Shown piece by piece: positions 36,558 to 37,457 of a stretch of 37,457 nt of DNA. The notes under the pieces are model-generated. The model was not told the origin of the DNA. It searched no databases and saw only the letters and a list, made by a program, of their open reading frames with translations. Source of the DNA: Planctomycetota bacterium (lineage in GTDB: Bacteria; Planctomycetota; UBA1135; UBA2386); assembly GCA_020849665.1 (NCBI GenBank), contig JADLFX010000087.1, positions 1-37,457 on the forward strand, given 5' to 3'. A program made the translations under genes and the position numbers. Each line of letters opens with the position of its first letter. Positions within the stretch are counted from its first letter, which is position 1.

Positions 36558-36691
36558 CGGGCGGGTTTGTATCGGCAAGGGCGGCGCAAGGTAACAGCCG
36601 GCCCGGGCCGCGCGCCCGCGAATCGTCGCGCGGCGGCGCGCGCGTTGGGCTGCGGCCGGACCCGAGGGCCGGGACGGGCCGCCCGCAAACG

Positions 36692-36722
36692 CGTGCGGGG
36701 CGCCACCAGGGCGCCCCGCACG
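36692..36722 (-). terminator. strong terminator-like hairpin
   Basis: A perfect 13-bp stem (cgtgcggggcgcc at 36692-36704, ggcgccccgcacg at 36710-36722) has a 5-nt loop. On the - strand it is followed by CGTTTG. It lies downstream of the secreted-protein gene and 135 nt before the ABC operon, so it would insulate the two. Confidence 0.6.
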
Positions 36723-36729
36723 CTCGCGG

Positions 36730-36747
36730 CCGGGCCCTGCGGCCCGG
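36730..36747 (-). terminator. second hairpin just after the secreted-protein gene
   Basis: A perfect 7-bp stem (ccgggcc/ggcccgg) with a 4-nt loop lies 11 nt past the stop codon at 36759, immediately before the larger hairpin. The pair looks like a tandem terminator. Confidence 0.45.
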
Positions 36748-36758
36748 TCAGGGTTGGA

Positions 36759-37457
36759 TCACTTGGCGATGTAGAACGCGCCGCCGTCCGAGAGGCCGAG
36801 CGGCAGGGCGGGGACCGCCTTGAGCAGCACCCACTGGGCGTAGAACGTGAAGCCGGGCGCCAGGCCGGCCGGGATGCCGAAGGGGAACTGACCCTTGAAG
36901 CACTGGCCATCCGGCGTCAGCGTGACCGGCGACGTCGTGAAGAAGATCTGCGTCGGGTCGAGCTGCAGGTTGCAGAGACCGATGCCGGGGATCGGCAGAC
37001 CGCCGGGGACCGGGCTCGCGGACGTGGAGAAGAGCAGGGCGCCCGAACCTGCATTCGGCACCCCGACCACGTCGATCGAGAAGTTGAGGTTGCCGTCGTA
37101 GCAGGCGTTGCCGCTGCTGTTCATCAGGCCCGTGCAGTCCGTGCCGTAGTTCAGACGTCCGTGCAGTTCGACCACGGTGTCGGAGGTGGCCTGCGTGAGG
37201 TAGACCAGCACGGGCTTGCCGTTCTTGACGCCGAACTCGATGCCGCCCGCGATCCCGCCAGGGGGAGTGCTGGGCACGGATCCGTCTCCGATCCAGACCT
37301 GGCCGGTGGCGAAGCCCTTCTTGATGCCGGAGCCGCTGCAGCCGTCGTAGGTCCACATCTCGATGCCGACCACTCCGGCACCGTTGGCCGTAGCGGGCCG
37401 CGTGCTGCCGTTCTGGCTGAACCACCACACGGTCTTGCGGACCGGGTCGTAGGCGGC
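36759..37457 (-). CDS. secreted beta-sandwich protein, 5' end outside the window
   Basis: Only the C-terminal 232 residues are in the window; the frame is open to position 37457 and the start lies beyond it. The visible part is rich in Gly, Ser, Thr and aromatic residues, has four to five Cys (DGCSGSG, TDCTG, ACYDG, GLCNLQ, GQCFKG), and no TM segment. It ends in a module with LQLDPTQIFFTTS, PFGIPAGLAPGFTFYAQWVLL and a final LGLSDGGAFYIAK. That module resembles the end of the GH38-like protein in this window. I associate this ending with secreted planctomycete proteins of unknown function. Catalytic motifs are not visible. Confidence 0.8.
   Translation of the reverse strand, partial: AAYDPVRKTVWWFSQNGSTRPATANGAGVVGIEMWTYDGCSGSGIKKGFATGQVWIGDGSVPSTPPGGIAGGIEFGVKNGKPVLVYLTQATSDTVVELHGRLNYGTDCTGLMNSSGNACYDGNLNFSIDVVGVPNAGSGALLFSTSASPVPGGLPIPGIGLCNLQLDPTQIFFTTSPVTLTPDGQCFKGQFPFGIPAGLAPGFTFYAQWVLLKAVPALPLGLSDGGAFYIAK

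Overview
The window is very GC-rich and almost fully coding, with many GTG starts and start/stop overlaps. Several traits point to a planctomycete-type bacterium. There is a secreted VIT/von Willebrand A protein, a membrane-spanning FHA-Ser/Thr kinase, and a lipid-anchored prolyl oligopeptidase. Large secreted proteins end in a beta-sandwich module that I associate with marine Planctomycetota. A GldA/GldF/GldG-like ABC operon with a DUF4340 protein is also present. The phylum is inferred from gene content; no marker gene settles it. I see no phage, insertion sequence, CRISPR array or other clear mobile DNA.

Layout. A tRNA-Asn(GUU) with encoded CCA lies at 117-192 (-). A + strand block follows: prolyl oligopeptidase, sialate O-acetylesterase-like SGNH hydrolase, and VIT/vWA protein (324-6613). 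A - strand housekeeping block runs from 14700 down to 6638: gap, pgk, a hybrid histidine kinase behind an unusually structured intergenic stretch, rpe, accD and truD. From a shared intergenic region near 14.75 kb the + strand carries tilS, then a tightly packed set: FHA-Ser/Thr kinase, YggU-family protein, a divergent purine nucleoside phosphorylase and purN (16311-20686).

Everything from 20699 to the right edge is on the - strand. In transcription order it holds: the 3' part of a secreted protein (cut by the window edge) with strong hairpins behind it; an ABC ATPase, ABC permease, GldG-like protein and DUF4340 protein linked by overlaps; a lipoprotein; a DEAD/DEAH helicase and DnaQ-like exonuclease matching the MrfA/MrfB (YprA/YprB) DNA-repair pair; a 1195-residue GH38-like secreted protein; and four membrane-protein genes in the order large-small-small-large.

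The points most worth a second look are these. The PNP homologue has lost nearly every family active-site residue. The MrfAB pair sits just behind a Gld-type transporter operon, and its MrfB is short. The GH38-like enzyme has Cys and Glu where the family has a metal-binding His and the nucleophile Asp. The four-gene membrane cluster looks like two pairs of paralogues. Several -10-like boxes lie so close to start codons that leaderless transcripts are likely. I did not find a system I can call entirely new; the four-gene membrane cluster is the part least explained by known families.
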